Counted from the first letter of the stretch, positions 1 through 8,536 are shown. The stretch is 64,000 nucleotides of DNA from Pseudovibrio sp. Alg231-02 (GCF_900143565.1 NZ_FREX01000002.1:783156-847155), one strand, 5' to 3'. Translations and numbers: made by a program. The notes: generated by a model not told the origin, from the sequence alone.

Positions 1-128
1 GCATATTTGGAATTTGCCTGGGCAACAGTCGGAGCTGTAGCGATTGCTAAGGATACAGCAAGAATGCCGACAGCTTGTCCCAATGCCTTTTTTAGGCGCC
101 CAAATGGCCCAAAATTACGCAGACCCAT
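1..128 (-). CDS. N-terminus of a probable D-alanyl-D-alanine carboxypeptidase (partial, runs off window)
   Basis: Only the first 42 codons are present, read leftward from an ATG at 128. They encode a basic start, a hydrophobic segment and an APTVAQA-type signal peptidase site followed by NSKYA, so the protein is exported. The mature start NSKYA resembles the beginning of DacA/DacF-type penicillin-binding carboxypeptidases, which trim peptidoglycan peptides in the periplasm, and such a gene is often found beside phasin-clpS-clpA in Rhizobiales. The signal peptide is seen directly; the enzyme assignment rests on five mature residues plus synteny and is therefore tentative. It is divergent from the phasin gene across about 390 bases. 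Confidence 0.5.
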   Translation of the reverse strand, partial: MGLRNFGPFGRLKKALGQAVGILAVSLAIATAPTVAQANSKY

Positions 129-522
129 GTTCTTTTCGCCCCGTGAGCAATAATGGCGGTTTACGCGCTCTGTACTAAATAAATTCTCTCATTGCTAGCG
201 GAGGTGTGTTCAGAAAGCCTCAGCCGCTAAAAATGCGGCGCAGGTGACTCCCCCCCGTTCGCGTCATACCCAGAATGATGCGATTACGGTTACAATTCTG
301 TAAATACGATAAGGCAGATTGCAAAAATATTGTTTTTATCCGTTTTTTGTTTGTGGCTACGCCCCTGTCTTTTCATGATATTGCAGCGCAAAATAAAAGT
401 TGACAAAATTTGTGCAGCGCATAATATCGCTGCGTAAGTTTAGAAATGTGGCGTTTGCTCCCCAAGAGACAAAAACCTAATCATCGAAATACCGGCGCCG
501 CCCAATTGATGAGGTAATTTTC
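129..522. other. Divergent intergenic region between carboxypeptidase and phasin genes
   Basis: No gene is seen in these 394 bases. The right half carries the phasin promoter described separately. The left part includes a run of seven C residues near 248-254 and AT-rich stretches, but no recognisable RNA gene. Confidence 0.6.
381..427 (+). promoter_or_regulatory. Phasin promoter with two TGC-N3-GCA repeats (possible PhaR operators)
   Basis: A consensus TTGACA (400-405) is followed after 16 bases by TAATAT (422-427), a strong housekeeping-type promoter about 95 bases before the phasin start. Two copies of TGC-AGC-GCA flank it: TTGCAGCGCAA (381-391) just upstream of the -35, and TGCAGCGCA (413-421) filling the spacer. 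TGC-rich inverted repeats of this type are described as binding sites of PhaR, the polyhydroxyalkanoate-sensing repressor of phasin genes. The sequence is seen directly; the regulator is inferred and no phaR lies in the window. Confidence 0.55.
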
Positions 523-855
523 ATGGTCACAGGATTTGAGAATATGCAGAAGCTTGGAAAAGATAACATGGACGTAGCTATGCAAAGCTTCGGCGCGTTT
601 TCCAAGGGCATGCAGGCGATCTCTGCTGAGGTTGCGGACTACTCTAAGAAGTCAATGGAAGAGAGCAGCGCAGCAATGGAGAAAGTTGTTGGCGCGAAGT
701 CTCTTGATAAGGCTATGGAAGCTCAGGCAGATTTTGCCAAAGTGAGCTACGAAAGCATGGTCGGTCAGGCAACTAAAATCGGCGAAATGTACGCTGAGAT
801 CGCTAAGGACGCTTATAAGCCCTATGAGGGTATGCTGTCTAAAGCTGCCAAGTAA
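523..855 (+). CDS. Phasin family protein (polyhydroxyalkanoate granule-associated)
   Basis: A 110-residue, almost wholly helical protein without cysteine or signal peptide. It starts with an MVTGFENMQKLGKDN segment and has the alternating hydrophobic/charged pattern and the AQADFAKVSYESMVGQATKIG stretch, split here by its helical breaks, typical of the Phasin_2 family. Phasins coat polyhydroxyalkanoate granules and control granule number and surface access. The ATG follows GAGGT at 511-515. The gene is monocistronic: it has its own promoter at 400-427 and a strong terminator at 878-912. Small phasin-like proteins in this group can have lost granule binding, so the storage role is inferred from family and from the promoter's PhaR-like repeats. 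Confidence 0.85.
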   Translation: MVTGFENMQKLGKDNMDVAMQSFGAFSKGMQAISAEVADYSKKSMEESSAAMEKVVGAKSLDKAMEAQADFAKVSYESMVGQATKIGEMYAEIAKDAYKPYEGMLSKAAK

Positions 856-877
856 TCTACTGGCATAATTGAGATTG

Positions 878-912
878 AAAGCCCGAGGTGCGTTAGCGCT
901 TCGGGCTTTTTG
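878..912 (+). terminator. Rho-independent terminator of the phasin gene
   Basis: A perfect 9-bp stem AAAGCCCGA/TCGGGCTTT (878-886 with 901-909) with a 14-base loop runs into a T tract, 23 bases after the phasin stop codon. Confidence 0.85.
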
Positions 913-1529
913 GTTTTGCGTGTTTTAAATAGATTGCCCTGGTTGTTTCCATTTTCAGACAACCTATCTCTCTTCTTCAAGGCCCTCTCAAAACATTGTG
1001 ATTCAGTATCCTGAATTCTGGCGGGCGTGTTTGGGTCCGCAGAATGGCCCGAATATGCTCATCTTACGTTGGGAGCAGGGTTTAACCCTTCGGATAGTCT
1101 GAGTGTTTTCTCTTCTTATTGGTTTGCATTTTCCAGTTTGCTTGGGGAATAATCAGTACTAACAATGAAAGAGAAGGCTTCGCGTGTCCTGAATGTCTGC
1201 AATTGATTGATCTGGCAGGTACATTTAGGAGGCTGCTGATGCCGCCGGGTGCGGGGCGTTGGCGCCAGCAAGTCTGTAAACCAGAGCGAAAAGACAGCGC
1301 AGATGCTGTAGCGAGAGTGTGAATGAGAGACCAGCGACAGGCAATGAGTGTTCTCAGGGGAGATAATCTTATGCTTACGGTGTATAATGAAACAGAAAAT
1401 GAAACGCTGTTTGATTTTTCTGGAGTTGTTGGTGTGCCCTATGAAAATGCATATCCCTTGAATTCGCAGGGGGTACGTTTAAATACTATAAAGTCCTCTG
1501 CGTTATACATGGAGGGACAAAGAGAACAA
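913..1529. other. Intergenic region upstream of clpS
   Basis: About 600 bases between the phasin terminator and the clpS start. Open frames at 1119-1322 and the upward extension of clpS from 1323 lack family similarity and are not called. No RNA gene was recognised. The length leaves room for the clpS-clpA promoter and a long 5' leader. Confidence 0.4.
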
Positions 1530-1859
1530 ATGAGCAGCGATTTCGACCTGGATAATGACGATGATGGCGGGACGATAACCGTTACCAAACCTAAGCCAAA
1601 AACAAAAAGGCCCAGTTTGTATCGCGTGTTGTTGCTCAATGATGATTTTACGCCGATGGAGTTCGTGATCCACGTTGTGGAGCGGTTCTTTCATAAGGAT
1701 CGTGAAGATGCGACGCAGATTATGCTCCATGTCCATCATCATGGCGTAGGGGAGTGTGGAGTCTTCACCTATGAAGTGGCCGAGACAAAGGTCACACAAG
1801 TTATGGATTTCGCCCGAAAACACCAACATCCATTGCAATGTGTAATGGAGAAAAAGTAA
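1530..1859 (+). CDS. clpS: ATP-dependent Clp protease adaptor ClpS
   Basis: The N-end rule adaptor: it binds proteins with destabilising N-terminal residues and hands them to ClpA for degradation by ClpAP in the cytoplasm. The 109-residue product has an acidic, flexible N-terminal tail ([14 protein letters not shown]), a [20 protein letters not shown] entry, then the binding-pocket motif [16 protein letters not shown], the [10 protein letters not shown] segment and the C-terminal [12 protein letters not shown], all ClpS hallmarks. The frame is open upward to 1323, but the family starts at MSSDF; ATG 1530 is preceded by GGAGGG at 1511-1516. clpA follows 12 bases later, so the two are one operon, the usual arrangement in proteobacteria. 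Confidence 0.96.
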   Translation: MSSDFDLDNDDDGGTITVTKPKPKTKRPSLYRVLLLNDDFTPMEFVIHVVERFFHKDREDATQIMLHVHHHGVGECGVFTYEVAETKVTQVMDFARKHQHPLQCVMEKK

Positions 1860-1871
1860 TAGGGGGCGCCT

Positions 1872-4322
1872 GTGCCGTCATTTTCTCGCAGTCTGGAGAA
1901 AGCTCTCCATCAAGCTTTGGCGTTTGCTAATGAACGCCATCAGGAATATGCGACCCTGGAGCATCTGCTGCTTTCATTGATTGATGATCAGGATGCTGCT
2001 GCGGTGATGCGTGCATGCAATGTGGACCTCGATCAACTGCGAAAAAGCATTGTCGAATATATTGATACTGAACTAGAGAACCTCGTTGTTGACGGGGATG
2101 ATGATTCAAAACCAACCGCCGGTTTCCAGCGTGTCATTCAACGCGCTGTCATTCATGTTCAATCATCCGGGCGTGAAGAAGTGACTGGTGCCAACGTTCT
2201 TGTCGCCATTTTTGCCGAGCGTGAAAGCCATGCTGCTTACTTCCTGCAAGAGCAGGAAATGACACGGTATGACGCTGTCAATTATATCTCCCATGGTATT
2301 GCAAAACGGGCTGGCTTGTCTGAACCACGTCGGGTACGTGGTGCTGAAGAAGAATCCGATAGTGGCGCTGACCCTAATGTGAGCATGCCGCAACCTCCAT
2401 CTGGTGGTTCTTCTGACCAAACAAAGCGGAAAACAGAAGCTCTTGAGGCTTATTGTCAGAATCTCAATGACAAAGCGTTTTCCGGTAAAATTGATCCGCT
2501 TATCGGGCGTGAGAAAGAAATTTCGCGCACCATTCAGATCCTGTGTCGCCGTGCCAAGAACAATCCGCTTTATGTGGGTGATCCGGGTGTTGGTAAAACA
2601 GCGATCGCTGAAGGGCTTGCGCGCCGCATCGTTGTTGGTGATGTGCCTGAGGTGCTGAAGAACGCGACGATTTTTGCGCTGGATATGGGGTCTCTGCTTG
2701 CAGGTACTCGTTATCGCGGTGATTTTGAGGAACGTCTGAAGCAGGTCGTCAAGGAAATCGAAGATTATCCGGGTGCGATCATGTTTATTGACGAGATCCA
2801 CACCGTGATTGGTGCGGGTGCGACGTCAGGTGGTGCTATGGATGCATCTAATCTGCTGAAGCCTGCGCTGGCATCCGGTACGATCCGTTGTATCGGTTCC
2901 ACCACATATAAAGAGTATCGCCAGTTCTTTGAAAAGGACCGTGCGCTGGTGCGTCGCTTCCAGAAAGTGGATGTGAACGAGCCAACCATTCCAGATGCGA
3001 TCGAAATCCTGAAAGGGCTGAAGCCTTACTTTGAGGACTTCCATAACATCAAGTACACCAATGATGCGATCAAGGCAGCAGTTGAGTTGTCCTCTCGCTA
3101 CCTTGCTGACCGGAAGCTTCCGGATAAAGCGATTGATGTGATTGATGAGTCTGGTGCGTCGCAAATGTTGCTGCCAGAGGGCAAACGTCGCAAGACAATC
3201 GGCCTGAAGGAAATTGAAGCAACCATTGCGACCATGGCGCGGATACCGCCGAAGTCTGTTTCCAAAGATGATGCAGCGGTTCTGTCCAACCTTAAGGATA
3301 GCCTGAAGCGCGTTGTTTATGGTCAGGACCCAGCGATTGAAGCGTTGTCTGCGTCCATCAAACTGGCCCGTGCTGGTCTGCGTGAACCGGATAAGCCAAT
3401 TGGTTCTTATCTGTTCTCCGGTCCGACTGGTGTTGGTAAGACGGAAGTTGCGCGCCAACTGGCATCAACACTAGGTGTTGAACTGACCCGATTTGATATG
3501 TCCGAGTACATGGAGCGCCATACGGTTTCCCGCCTGATTGGTGCACCTCCAGGTTACGTGGGCTTTGATCAGGGTGGCTTGCTGACGGACGCTGTTGATC
3601 AGCATCCGCATTGTGTGCTGCTTCTGGATGAAATCGAGAAGGCTCATCCTGATCTGTTCAACATTTTGTTGCAAGTTATGGATCACGGTAAGCTGACGGA
3701 CCACAATGGTAAGTCTGTCGATTTCCGCAATGTTATCCTGATCATGACCACCAACGCTGGTGCGGCTGATCTGGCGAAAGCTCCTATGGGCTTCAATCGC
3801 ATTGACCGTGATGGCGATGATATGGATGCGATCAACAAGATGTTCACTCCGGAGTTCCGGAACCGTCTTGATGCGATCATTCCGTTCGCAAATCTGGATA
3901 GTGACGTTATTCATCGTGTGGTTGAGAAGTTCGTTATGCAGCTGGAAGCTCAGCTTGCTGAGCGTAACGTGACCTTTGAACTGACACCTGAAGCTGTGGC
4001 CTGGCTTTCTGAGAAAGGCTACGACCGTCTGATGGGGGCCCGTCCGCTGGGCCGTGTCATTCAGGAGCACATCAAGAAGCCGCTGGCTGATGAGGTTCTG
4101 TTTGGCAAGCTTCAGAAGGGTGGTACTGTTAAGGTCTCCGTTTCTGAGGATCTTGAAGGTCTGCTTCTTGAAAGCGTTGAGGAACGTCCGACACCTAAGG
4201 CGAAGGCTGCCAAGAAAAAGCCGGTTGCCAAAGGCAAGGGTAAGTCTGTTGTTCCGAAAACGGGCCGGGGCGCTGATGCCACCAAGCGTGGTGATGTTCC
4301 AGGTATTCCGATTGCGGATTAA
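1872..4322 (+). CDS. clpA: ATP-dependent Clp protease ATP-binding subunit ClpA
   Basis: AAA+ unfoldase that feeds substrates, including those delivered by ClpS, into the ClpP chamber. The 816-residue protein begins with a GTG codon after AGGGGG. Residues 1-145 or so form the Clp N domain that docks ClpS; the first AAA+ module has Walker [10 protein letters not shown] near residue 237 and Walker [10 protein letters not shown]; the second has Walker [10 protein letters not shown] near residue 517 and [11 protein letters not shown]. The C-terminus carries an extra Lys/Ala-rich tail of about 45 residues (from [14 protein letters not shown] to GIPIAD) beyond the usual ClpA end; its role is unknown. 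The operon ends at a terminator at 4339-4369. Confidence 0.97.
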   Translation: MPSFSRSLEKALHQALAFANERHQEYATLEHLLLSLIDDQDAAAVMRACNVDLDQLRKSIVEYIDTELENLVVDGDDDSKPTAGFQRVIQRAVIHVQSSGREEVTGANVLVAIFAERESHAAYFLQEQEMTRYDAVNYISHGIAKRAGLSEPRRVRGAEEESDSGADPNVSMPQPPSGGSSDQTKRKTEALEAYCQNLNDKAFSGKIDPLIGREKEISRTIQILCRRAKNNPLYVGDPGVGKTAIAEGLARRIVVGDVPEVLKNATIFALDMGSLLAGTRYRGDFEERLKQVVKEIEDYPGAIMFIDEIHTVIGAGATSGGAMDASNLLKPALASGTIRCIGSTTYKEYRQFFEKDRALVRRFQKVDVNEPTIPDAIEILKGLKPYFEDFHNIKYTNDAIKAAVELSSRYLADRKLPDKAIDVIDESGASQMLLPEGKRRKTIGLKEIEATIATMARIPPKSVSKDDAAVLSNLKDSLKRVVYGQDPAIEALSASIKLARAGLREPDKPIGSYLFSGPTGVGKTEVARQLASTLGVELTRFDMSEYMERHTVSRLIGAPPGYVGFDQGGLLTDAVDQHPHCVLLLDEIEKAHPDLFNILLQVMDHGKLTDHNGKSVDFRNVILIMTTNAGAADLAKAPMGFNRIDRDGDDMDAINKMFTPEFRNRLDAIIPFANLDSDVIHRVVEKFVMQLEAQLAERNVTFELTPEAVAWLSEKGYDRLMGARPLGRVIQEHIKKPLADEVLFGKLQKGGTVKVSVSEDLEGLLLESVEERPTPKAKAAKKKPVAKGKGKSVVPKTGRGADATKRGDVPGIPIAD

Positions 4323-4338
4323 AGCACTGATAGTTGAG

Positions 4339-4369
4339 AAAAAGCCGGAGCATCTGCTCCGGCTTTTTT
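4339..4369 (+). terminator. Rho-independent terminator of clpS-clpA
   Basis: AAAAAGCCGGAGCA pairs perfectly with TGCTCCGGCTTTTT around a two-base centre, followed by further T residues, 17 bases after the clpA stop codon. Confidence 0.9.
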
Positions 4370-4477
4370 GTATGGTGGAGCTACGTAGTCTTGTGTAGGT
4401 TTGTTTATGCAGCTTCAATAGATTGCGTTTCTTCTTCCCCAAAGGCTCTTCTTTCTCGTGAGCCTCCGAGTTCTTAA

Positions 4478-5242
4478 ATGACCAGTTCAGACATGGATAT
4501 TGACGAAGGAGAGGATCCTTCGGAATTTGAGGGAGGTGCCTATTGGTTCCGCCAAGGAGCTAAGGGCGCGTTTTGCCTCCCGACACTTATTTTGATGATG
4601 GCTTTTGTGGGGTTTACTTCGCTGGCCCGCGAAGTTGGGCTCACGCTTACTGAAGTGCTCTTGATGAGCCTGTTTATGTGGGCGTTGCCAAGCATTGTTG
4701 TTTTGACGGGTGCTATGAGTGCCGGGGCTGGATTGATCTCCGCTGCGATTGCGGTTGCTCTTTCCGCTGTGCGCTTGATGCCAATGACCGTGGCGTTGAT
4801 GCCTGTTCTGCGCGATGGGAAGCGAACTAAAACGTGGCACATGCTGATTGTGTCCCACTTTGTGGCTGTGACGGCGTGGGTGTTTGCCATGCGCAACCTG
4901 CCAAGCATGCCAAGGGCGGCACGTTTGCCCTTCTTTGCCGGGTTTGGGTCCACAGTGCATTTTGTGGTGCTGTGTTCGACCGCGTTGTCTTACATGATGC
5001 TTCCAGCGGTAGAAGGTCCGATTGCGGCTGGTCTGGTTTTGCTGACACCGATCTACTTCATGTTTTCCATGTATCAGGCTTCTCGTACGAGCGGTGATAA
5101 GGCCGCGCTCATTTTGGGGCTCATTCTCGGGCCTGTCTTCTATCACTTTTTTCCGGGTGCTGATTTGCTGCTGACCGGATTTGTGGGTGGCACAGTTGCC
5201 TTTGTGGGCTGGTTGTTTGCAACACGGAGGGCCGAGCTGTGA
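4478..5242 (+). CDS. AzlC family branched-chain amino acid exporter, large subunit
   Basis: A 254-residue inner-membrane protein with an acidic, soluble N-terminal leader of about 25 residues followed by at least six hydrophobic segments. The arrangement and motifs (AREVGLTLTEVLLMSLFMWA, AVRLMPMTVALMPVLRD) match AzlC/YgaZ proteins, which with a small AzlD/YgaH partner export branched-chain amino acids or analogues. The stop codon overlaps the GTG start of the azlD-like gene, as expected for translationally coupled subunits of one transporter. The true substrate cannot be read from sequence. Family call is firm; the gene symbol is withheld because azlC is defined in Bacillus. Confidence 0.88.
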   Translation: MTSSDMDIDEGEDPSEFEGGAYWFRQGAKGAFCLPTLILMMAFVGFTSLAREVGLTLTEVLLMSLFMWALPSIVVLTGAMSAGAGLISAAIAVALSAVRLMPMTVALMPVLRDGKRTKTWHMLIVSHFVAVTAWVFAMRNLPSMPRAARLPFFAGFGSTVHFVVLCSTALSYMMLPAVEGPIAAGLVLLTPIYFMFSMYQASRTSGDKAALILGLILGPVFYHFFPGADLLLTGFVGGTVAFVGWLFATRRAEL

Positions 5243-5586
5243 GTGAAGTTTATGGCAGCTGGTGGTGGCCTTATGTGATGATCCTTGTTGCTGGCTTTCT
5301 GGCGACAGAGTGCTGGCGCTGGATTGGTGTGTTTGCCTCCGGCAAGCTGCGCGAGGACAGTCTTTTGTTCGCATGGGTGCGGGCTGTTGCGACGGCGTTG
5401 ATTGCTGGCATCATCGCGCGATTGGTTTTGTTTCCCGAAGGCGTGCTGGGCGACGTACCTGTATGGTTGCGTCTTGCTGCGGTGGCTAGTGGCGTTGTTG
5501 GATACAAGCTTCTTAACGACCGGCTGATGGCCGGGATTATCTCAGCTGAGTTTGTGCTGATTGGTGGCTGGGCCTTTTTGATTTAA
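5239..5586 (+). CDS. AzlD domain protein, small subunit of the amino acid exporter
   Basis: A 115-residue membrane protein with four hydrophobic segments, starting at GTG 5239 inside the stop codon of the azlC-like gene (GTGA overlap). The pattern YVMILVAGFLATECWRWIGV at the start and the terminal SAEFVLIGGWAFLI fit the AzlD/YgaH family, the obligate small partner of AzlC. The overlap suggests translational coupling and equal dosage. No clear terminator follows before the GNAT gene 81 bases downstream. Confidence 0.85.
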   Translation: MSEVYGSWWWPYVMILVAGFLATECWRWIGVFASGKLREDSLLFAWVRAVATALIAGIIARLVLFPEGVLGDVPVWLRLAAVASGVVGYKLLNDRLMAGIISAEFVLIGGWAFLI

Positions 5587-5667
5587 CGGATCTTGCTAAG
5601 CTTGATCGCACGCATTGCTGATCATTGTTTCTCGCTCTAACGTAAGTTAGCGACTGGGGAGCTGACG

Positions 5668-6462
5668 ATGACTTATATTGCATTGAGTGAGCAGACGATT
5701 TGTGACGAGCATATCTGCTGTGCAATCTCGGACAAAAAATGTGCGCAGGGCTACCAGTTGAAGAAGGACTGGCTGAGCCAGCAATTCTCCTCGGACTATC
5801 AGTTCATACGGTTGGATGAGCGTGCGAAGGTGTTCATTGAGTTTGGTCCAGCGGAAGCTGGCTGGGCGCCTGTGGTTGCTCCCGGACATCTGCTCATCAA
5901 CTGCTTCTGGGTTTCAGGCAAGTACAAAGGGCAGGGCCATGGCAAGGCGTTGTTGGCCAGGGTTGTGGAAGCGGCGCGTCAGACTGGTTCAACGGGTCTT
6001 GTGACGATTGCTGGCGCTAAGAAAATGCCTTTTCTCTCAGATGGTAAATGGTTCAAGCGGCAAGGCTTTGAGGTCTGCGATACCTCGCCGGATGGTCTTG
6101 AGCTGTTGCGGCTTGGCGTTGATGGACAGGCTGGTTCCGCGAGCTTCTCTGAGGCGGTTCAAAAAGGAGCTGAGCCAAAGGGGGAGGGGCTGGTTGCGTA
6201 CTACTCCAATCGCTGTCCGTTCACGGATCATCATGTGATGCAGAACCTGAAAGAGACTGCTCAAAAGCGTGGGTTGCCGCTCAAAATCGTTCATCTTGAT
6301 ACGCTGGAAAAAGCACAGTCAGCGCCGACGGCCGCTACGATTTTCTCGCTGTACTGGAGCGGGAAGTTTGTGACGACAGACCTGAGTGTTTGCATGGATT
6401 CACGCTTCGATAAGATCATGCAAAAGGCATTGAATGAGAAAGTGTCTATCGAGCTGGTTTGA
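5668..6462 (+). CDS. GNAT N-acetyltransferase with C-terminal YoaP-like domain
   Basis: A 264-residue two-domain cytoplasmic protein. Residues about 1-150 are a GNAT fold: the acetyl-CoA-binding loop is seen as FWVSGKYKGQGHGKALL (Q/RxxGxG/A type), followed by a WFKRQGFEV motif. Residues about 165-264 resemble the YoaP domain, with a thioredoxin-like beta start VAYYSNRCPFTDHHV bearing one cysteine in a CPF context. Proteins of this architecture, such as Bacillus YoaP, are of unknown substrate. The ATG at 5668 follows GGGGAG at 5656-5661. It may be cotranscribed with azlCD. Just after the stop codon a dispersed repeat begins. Confidence 0.82.
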   Translation: MTYIALSEQTICDEHICCAISDKKCAQGYQLKKDWLSQQFSSDYQFIRLDERAKVFIEFGPAEAGWAPVVAPGHLLINCFWVSGKYKGQGHGKALLARVVEAARQTGSTGLVTIAGAKKMPFLSDGKWFKRQGFEVCDTSPDGLELLRLGVDGQAGSASFSEAVQKGAEPKGEGLVAYYSNRCPFTDHHVMQNLKETAQKRGLPLKIVHLDTLEKAQSAPTAATIFSLYWSGKFVTTDLSVCMDSRFDKIMQKALNEKVSIELV

Positions 6463-6465
6463 TCA

Positions 6466-6581
6466 TTTCAGGTGAATCGAAATTTTGAACCCTTGAGGAT
6501 CTGATTCAAGTGTGTGGGTTAGTGCGTTGATTTCAGAATCAAAATTGCAGGTCGGTGTGGTGGTCGTTTCAAGTGAATCGA
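6466..6581. repeat. Dispersed small repeat, copy 1 (between GNAT-YoaP and HIT genes)
   Basis: The segment starts with TTTCAGGTGAATCGA (6466-6480) and ends with the near-identical TTTCAAGTGAATCGA (6567-6581). Between them lies a TTGAG-N4-TGATTCAAG block and a TTTCAGAATC variant. The same blocks recur near 7178-7240 and at 8331-8409. The region lies between convergent genes; no family name is known to me. Confidence 0.6.
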
Positions 6582-6633
6582 ATTTCCCCGCGCAATCTGG
6601 CGTGAGTGCGCGAGGTTGTTTCATTTGAAATGA

Positions 6634-7071
6634 TCAGGAGTGAGCTGCAACAGCTGCGCGGATCTTCTCTGCGTTTGCTTTGAGCTTGTCGCCGTCTTCC
6701 ATCTCGCCTGTGTGTGGGCGCAGGGAAACGCCTTCAGTGCGCGGAATGACGTGAAAATGGGTATGGAACACCATCTGTCCGCCAGCGCCTTCGTTGAACT
6801 GGTGGATGGTGATACCGTCCGCAGCAAATGCCTGCTTGAGGATACGAGCCATCTTCTGGGCTGTCTTTGCGACAGCGGCAAGGTCAGCTTCTTCAATGTC
6901 GAGGATGTTTCGGGAGCCGTTTTTAGGCAGAACCAGCACATGACCATCTGCGCGTGGCATGATGTCCATGATTACAATGGTATTTTCGTCCTCAAAGACC
7001 TTCTCGGAAGGCAGTTCGCCGCGTAAAATTTTGGCGAAGATGTTTTGTTCATCATATGCGGAGCTGGTCAT
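6634..7071 (-). CDS. HIT family protein (HinT-like nucleotide hydrolase)
   Basis: A 145-residue cytoplasmic protein of the histidine-triad superfamily, purine nucleoside phosphoramidases and dinucleotide hydrolases. The catalytic signature HTHFHVIPR is at residues 103-111 (His103, 105 and 107), preceded by NEGAGGQMVFH, and the N-terminal NIFAKILRGELPSEKVFED is typical of HinT. The frame extends upward to 7110, but ATG 7071 has a good GAGGA ribosome site and fits the family length. It reads leftward and is separated from the upstream DUF482 gene by about 190 bases containing another copy of the small dispersed repeat. Confidence 0.93.
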   Translation of the reverse strand: MTSSAYDEQNIFAKILRGELPSEKVFEDENTIVIMDIMPRADGHVLVLPKNGSRNILDIEEADLAAVAKTAQKMARILKQAFAADGITIHQFNEGAGGQMVFHTHFHVIPRTEGVSLRPHTGEMEDGDKLKANAEKIRAAVAAHS

Positions 7072-7177
7072 TGTGGGGTCCTCAATGGTCTCAATAATGT
7101 TTGGCCCCATTCATATCGCGATTCACTGCGGAAATCCCAATAAGAAATATGTGTTGTGATCTGGTAGGTGTTGAGAA

Positions 7178-7240
7178 CCTGAGTGGACTTAAGAAACTGA
7201 TTCAAGTTTGGCGAGATTTGTGAGTCTCTTCAGAATCTTG
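7178..7240. repeat. Dispersed small repeat, copy 2
   Basis: Between the DUF482 and HIT genes. It contains TTAAGAAACTGATTCAAG followed by TTTGGCGAGATTTGTG and a TTCAGAATC remnant. These align with the first arm, loop and spacer of the 8331-8409 copy (TGATTC, AGTTTGCGAG, TTTTGTG) but the hairpin arms have decayed. Confidence 0.5.
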
Positions 7241-7262
7241 TGGGGGTGTCTTAATGTAGGTT

Positions 7263-8525
7263 CTAGGTATCCTGTTGGCGAAACGGTCCATGTTCCGACA
7301 GGATTTTCTGTTCATGCAGAACGGCTTGGCGCTCCTGATCCAGATAGTGTGCGACTGCATTCCTTAACGAAGGGTGTGCAATCCAGTGAGCGGAGTAGGT
7401 GAGGTTGGGCATGTAGCCACGGGCGAGTTTGTGGCTTCCCTGCGCGCCAGCCTCAACACGTTGCAGACCACGCGACAATGCAAACTCAATGGCTTGGTAA
7501 TAGCAGATCTCGAAATGCAGGCAGGGGTGGTTCTCGATACAGCCCCAGTTGCGACCATACAGGGTGTTGCCGCCGATCATGTTGAGGGCTCCGGCGATGT
7601 AGCGGCCATTGCGCTTTGCCATGATGAGCAAGGTGTGGTCAGCCAGTCTTTCGCTGAGGAGTGAGAAGAATTCCCGGTTGAGGTAAGGCGAACCCCATTT
7701 GCGATTGCCAGTGTCTACATAAAACTCATAGAACGCATCCCAGTGGCTTTCCTGTAAATCCGGGCCGGTGATCCATTCCACCTCAATATCGTGGTCCAGC
7801 GCGGTCTTACGCTCCTTACGGATGCTTTTGCGCTTGCGGGAGGACAGGACCTCCAGAAACTCGGAGAAGTCGCTGTAGCCGTTGTTCTCCCAATGGAACT
7901 GCTGGTCTGTGCGTAACAGGAAGCCTTCGTCGCCCAGTTCCTTCCACTCTTGCTCAGTGAGGAAGGTGAGATGAGCTGATGAGCCTTCGATGCGTGTTGC
8001 CAGCTCTTTTAGGCCTGTGGTGAGGATCTTGATCGTTTCTGGTCGGTTGGCCTGCGGTGAGATCAGCAGGCGGCGTCCCGGTACTGGTGTGAAGGGAATG
8101 GAGCATTGCAGTTTGGGGTAATAGTTTCCGCCTGCGCGCTGAAATGCTTCAGCCCATGGATAATCGAAAACGTACTCGCCCTGACTGTGGCTTTTGGCAT
8201 AGGTTGGGATAGCAGCGAGTGGTTTGCCATTTTCTTCCCACCAGATGTGTTGCGGGATCCAGCCCGCGTCCCATCCGACGCATCCGCTTTCTTCTAGCGC
8301 CTGTAAAAAAGCGTGTGAAAGCATTGGGTTAAACTCGCAAACTTGAGAAGTTGATTCAGTTTGCGAGTTTTGTGCGGATTGGATCGTTTCAGGTGAATCG
8401 ATCCAATCCTGTTGATCGTAAAGGATCGGCGGTGTACCGGGATTTGCCAGTGCGTCCCAGTCGGTGCTGGGTATCTCATCTAATGATGAGAGAACTTTCA
8501 GAACGGGTGATGGTGGTACTGGCAA
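7263..8525 (-). CDS. GNAT/FemAB-like protein of the DUF482 family (peptidogalycan biosynthesis-type)
   Basis: A 420-residue protein with the family's hallmarks: SHAFLQALEESGCVG, KSHSQGEYVFDYPWAEAF, YYPKLQCSIPFTPVPG near the N-terminal half, and RKRKSIRKERKTA, then the C-terminal GNAT-like core with GRNWGC and LARGYMPNLTYSAHW. Members are predicted acyltransferases related to FemAB; no substrate is known. The usual short linker between DWDALA and the NPxLSHAF motif is here about 40 residues, and residues 39-65 are encoded by a palindromic repeat (8331-8409) that keeps the frame. Translation start at 8525 is 11 bases from the upstream GDPD gene, so they are probably cotranscribed. Confidence 0.85.
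   Translation of the reverse strand: MPVPPSPVLKVLSSLDEIPSTDWDALANPGTPPILYDQQDWIDSPETIQSAQNSQTESTSQVCEFNPMLSHAFLQALEESGCVGWDAGWIPQHIWWEENGKPLAAIPTYAKSHSQGEYVFDYPWAEAFQRAGGNYYPKLQCSIPFTPVPGRRLLISPQANRPETIKILTTGLKELATRIEGSSAHLTFLTEQEWKELGDEGFLLRTDQQFHWENNGYSDFSEFLEVLSSRKRKSIRKERKTALDHDIEVEWITGPDLQESHWDAFYEFYVDTGNRKWGSPYLNREFFSLLSERLADHTLLIMAKRNGRYIAGALNMIGGNTLYGRNWGCIENHPCLHFEICYYQAIEFALSRGLQRVEAGAQGSHKLARGYMPNLTYSAHWIAHPSLRNAVAHYLDQERQAVLHEQKILSEHGPFRQQDT
8331..8409. repeat. Two-hairpin palindromic repeat inside the DUF482 coding sequence (copy 3)
   Basis: Two perfect stem-loops lie side by side. The first has 13-bp arms AAACTCGCAAACT (8331-8343) and AGTTTGCGAGTTT (8358-8370). The second has 11-bp arms GGATTGGATCG (8376-8386) and CGATCCAATCC (8399-8409) around TTTCAGGTGAAT, which itself pairs TTCA with TGAA. 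The core blocks recur outside genes at 6466-6581 and 7178-7240. It adds 27 in-frame residues to the host protein. Confidence 0.75.
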
Positions 8526-8536
8526 ATCAATTGGTC

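Noticed and set aside
1119..1322. Open frame of 67 codons upstream of clpS
   Set aside because: No family resemblance, mixed hydrophobic and Arg-rich composition, and no partner; treated as chance frame in the clpS leader.
1323..1529. N-terminal extension of ClpS by 69 residues
   Set aside because: The family begins at MSSDF and ATG 1530 has a GGAGGG upstream; the extension is unlike any ClpS.
3471..4442. Long minus-strand frame opposite clpA
   Set aside because: It mirrors clpA codons, has no motifs and overlaps a well-supported gene completely.
4487..5374. 295-codon minus-strand frame opposite azlC-azlD
   Set aside because: Gln/His/Arg-rich translation typical of the complement of a membrane protein gene.
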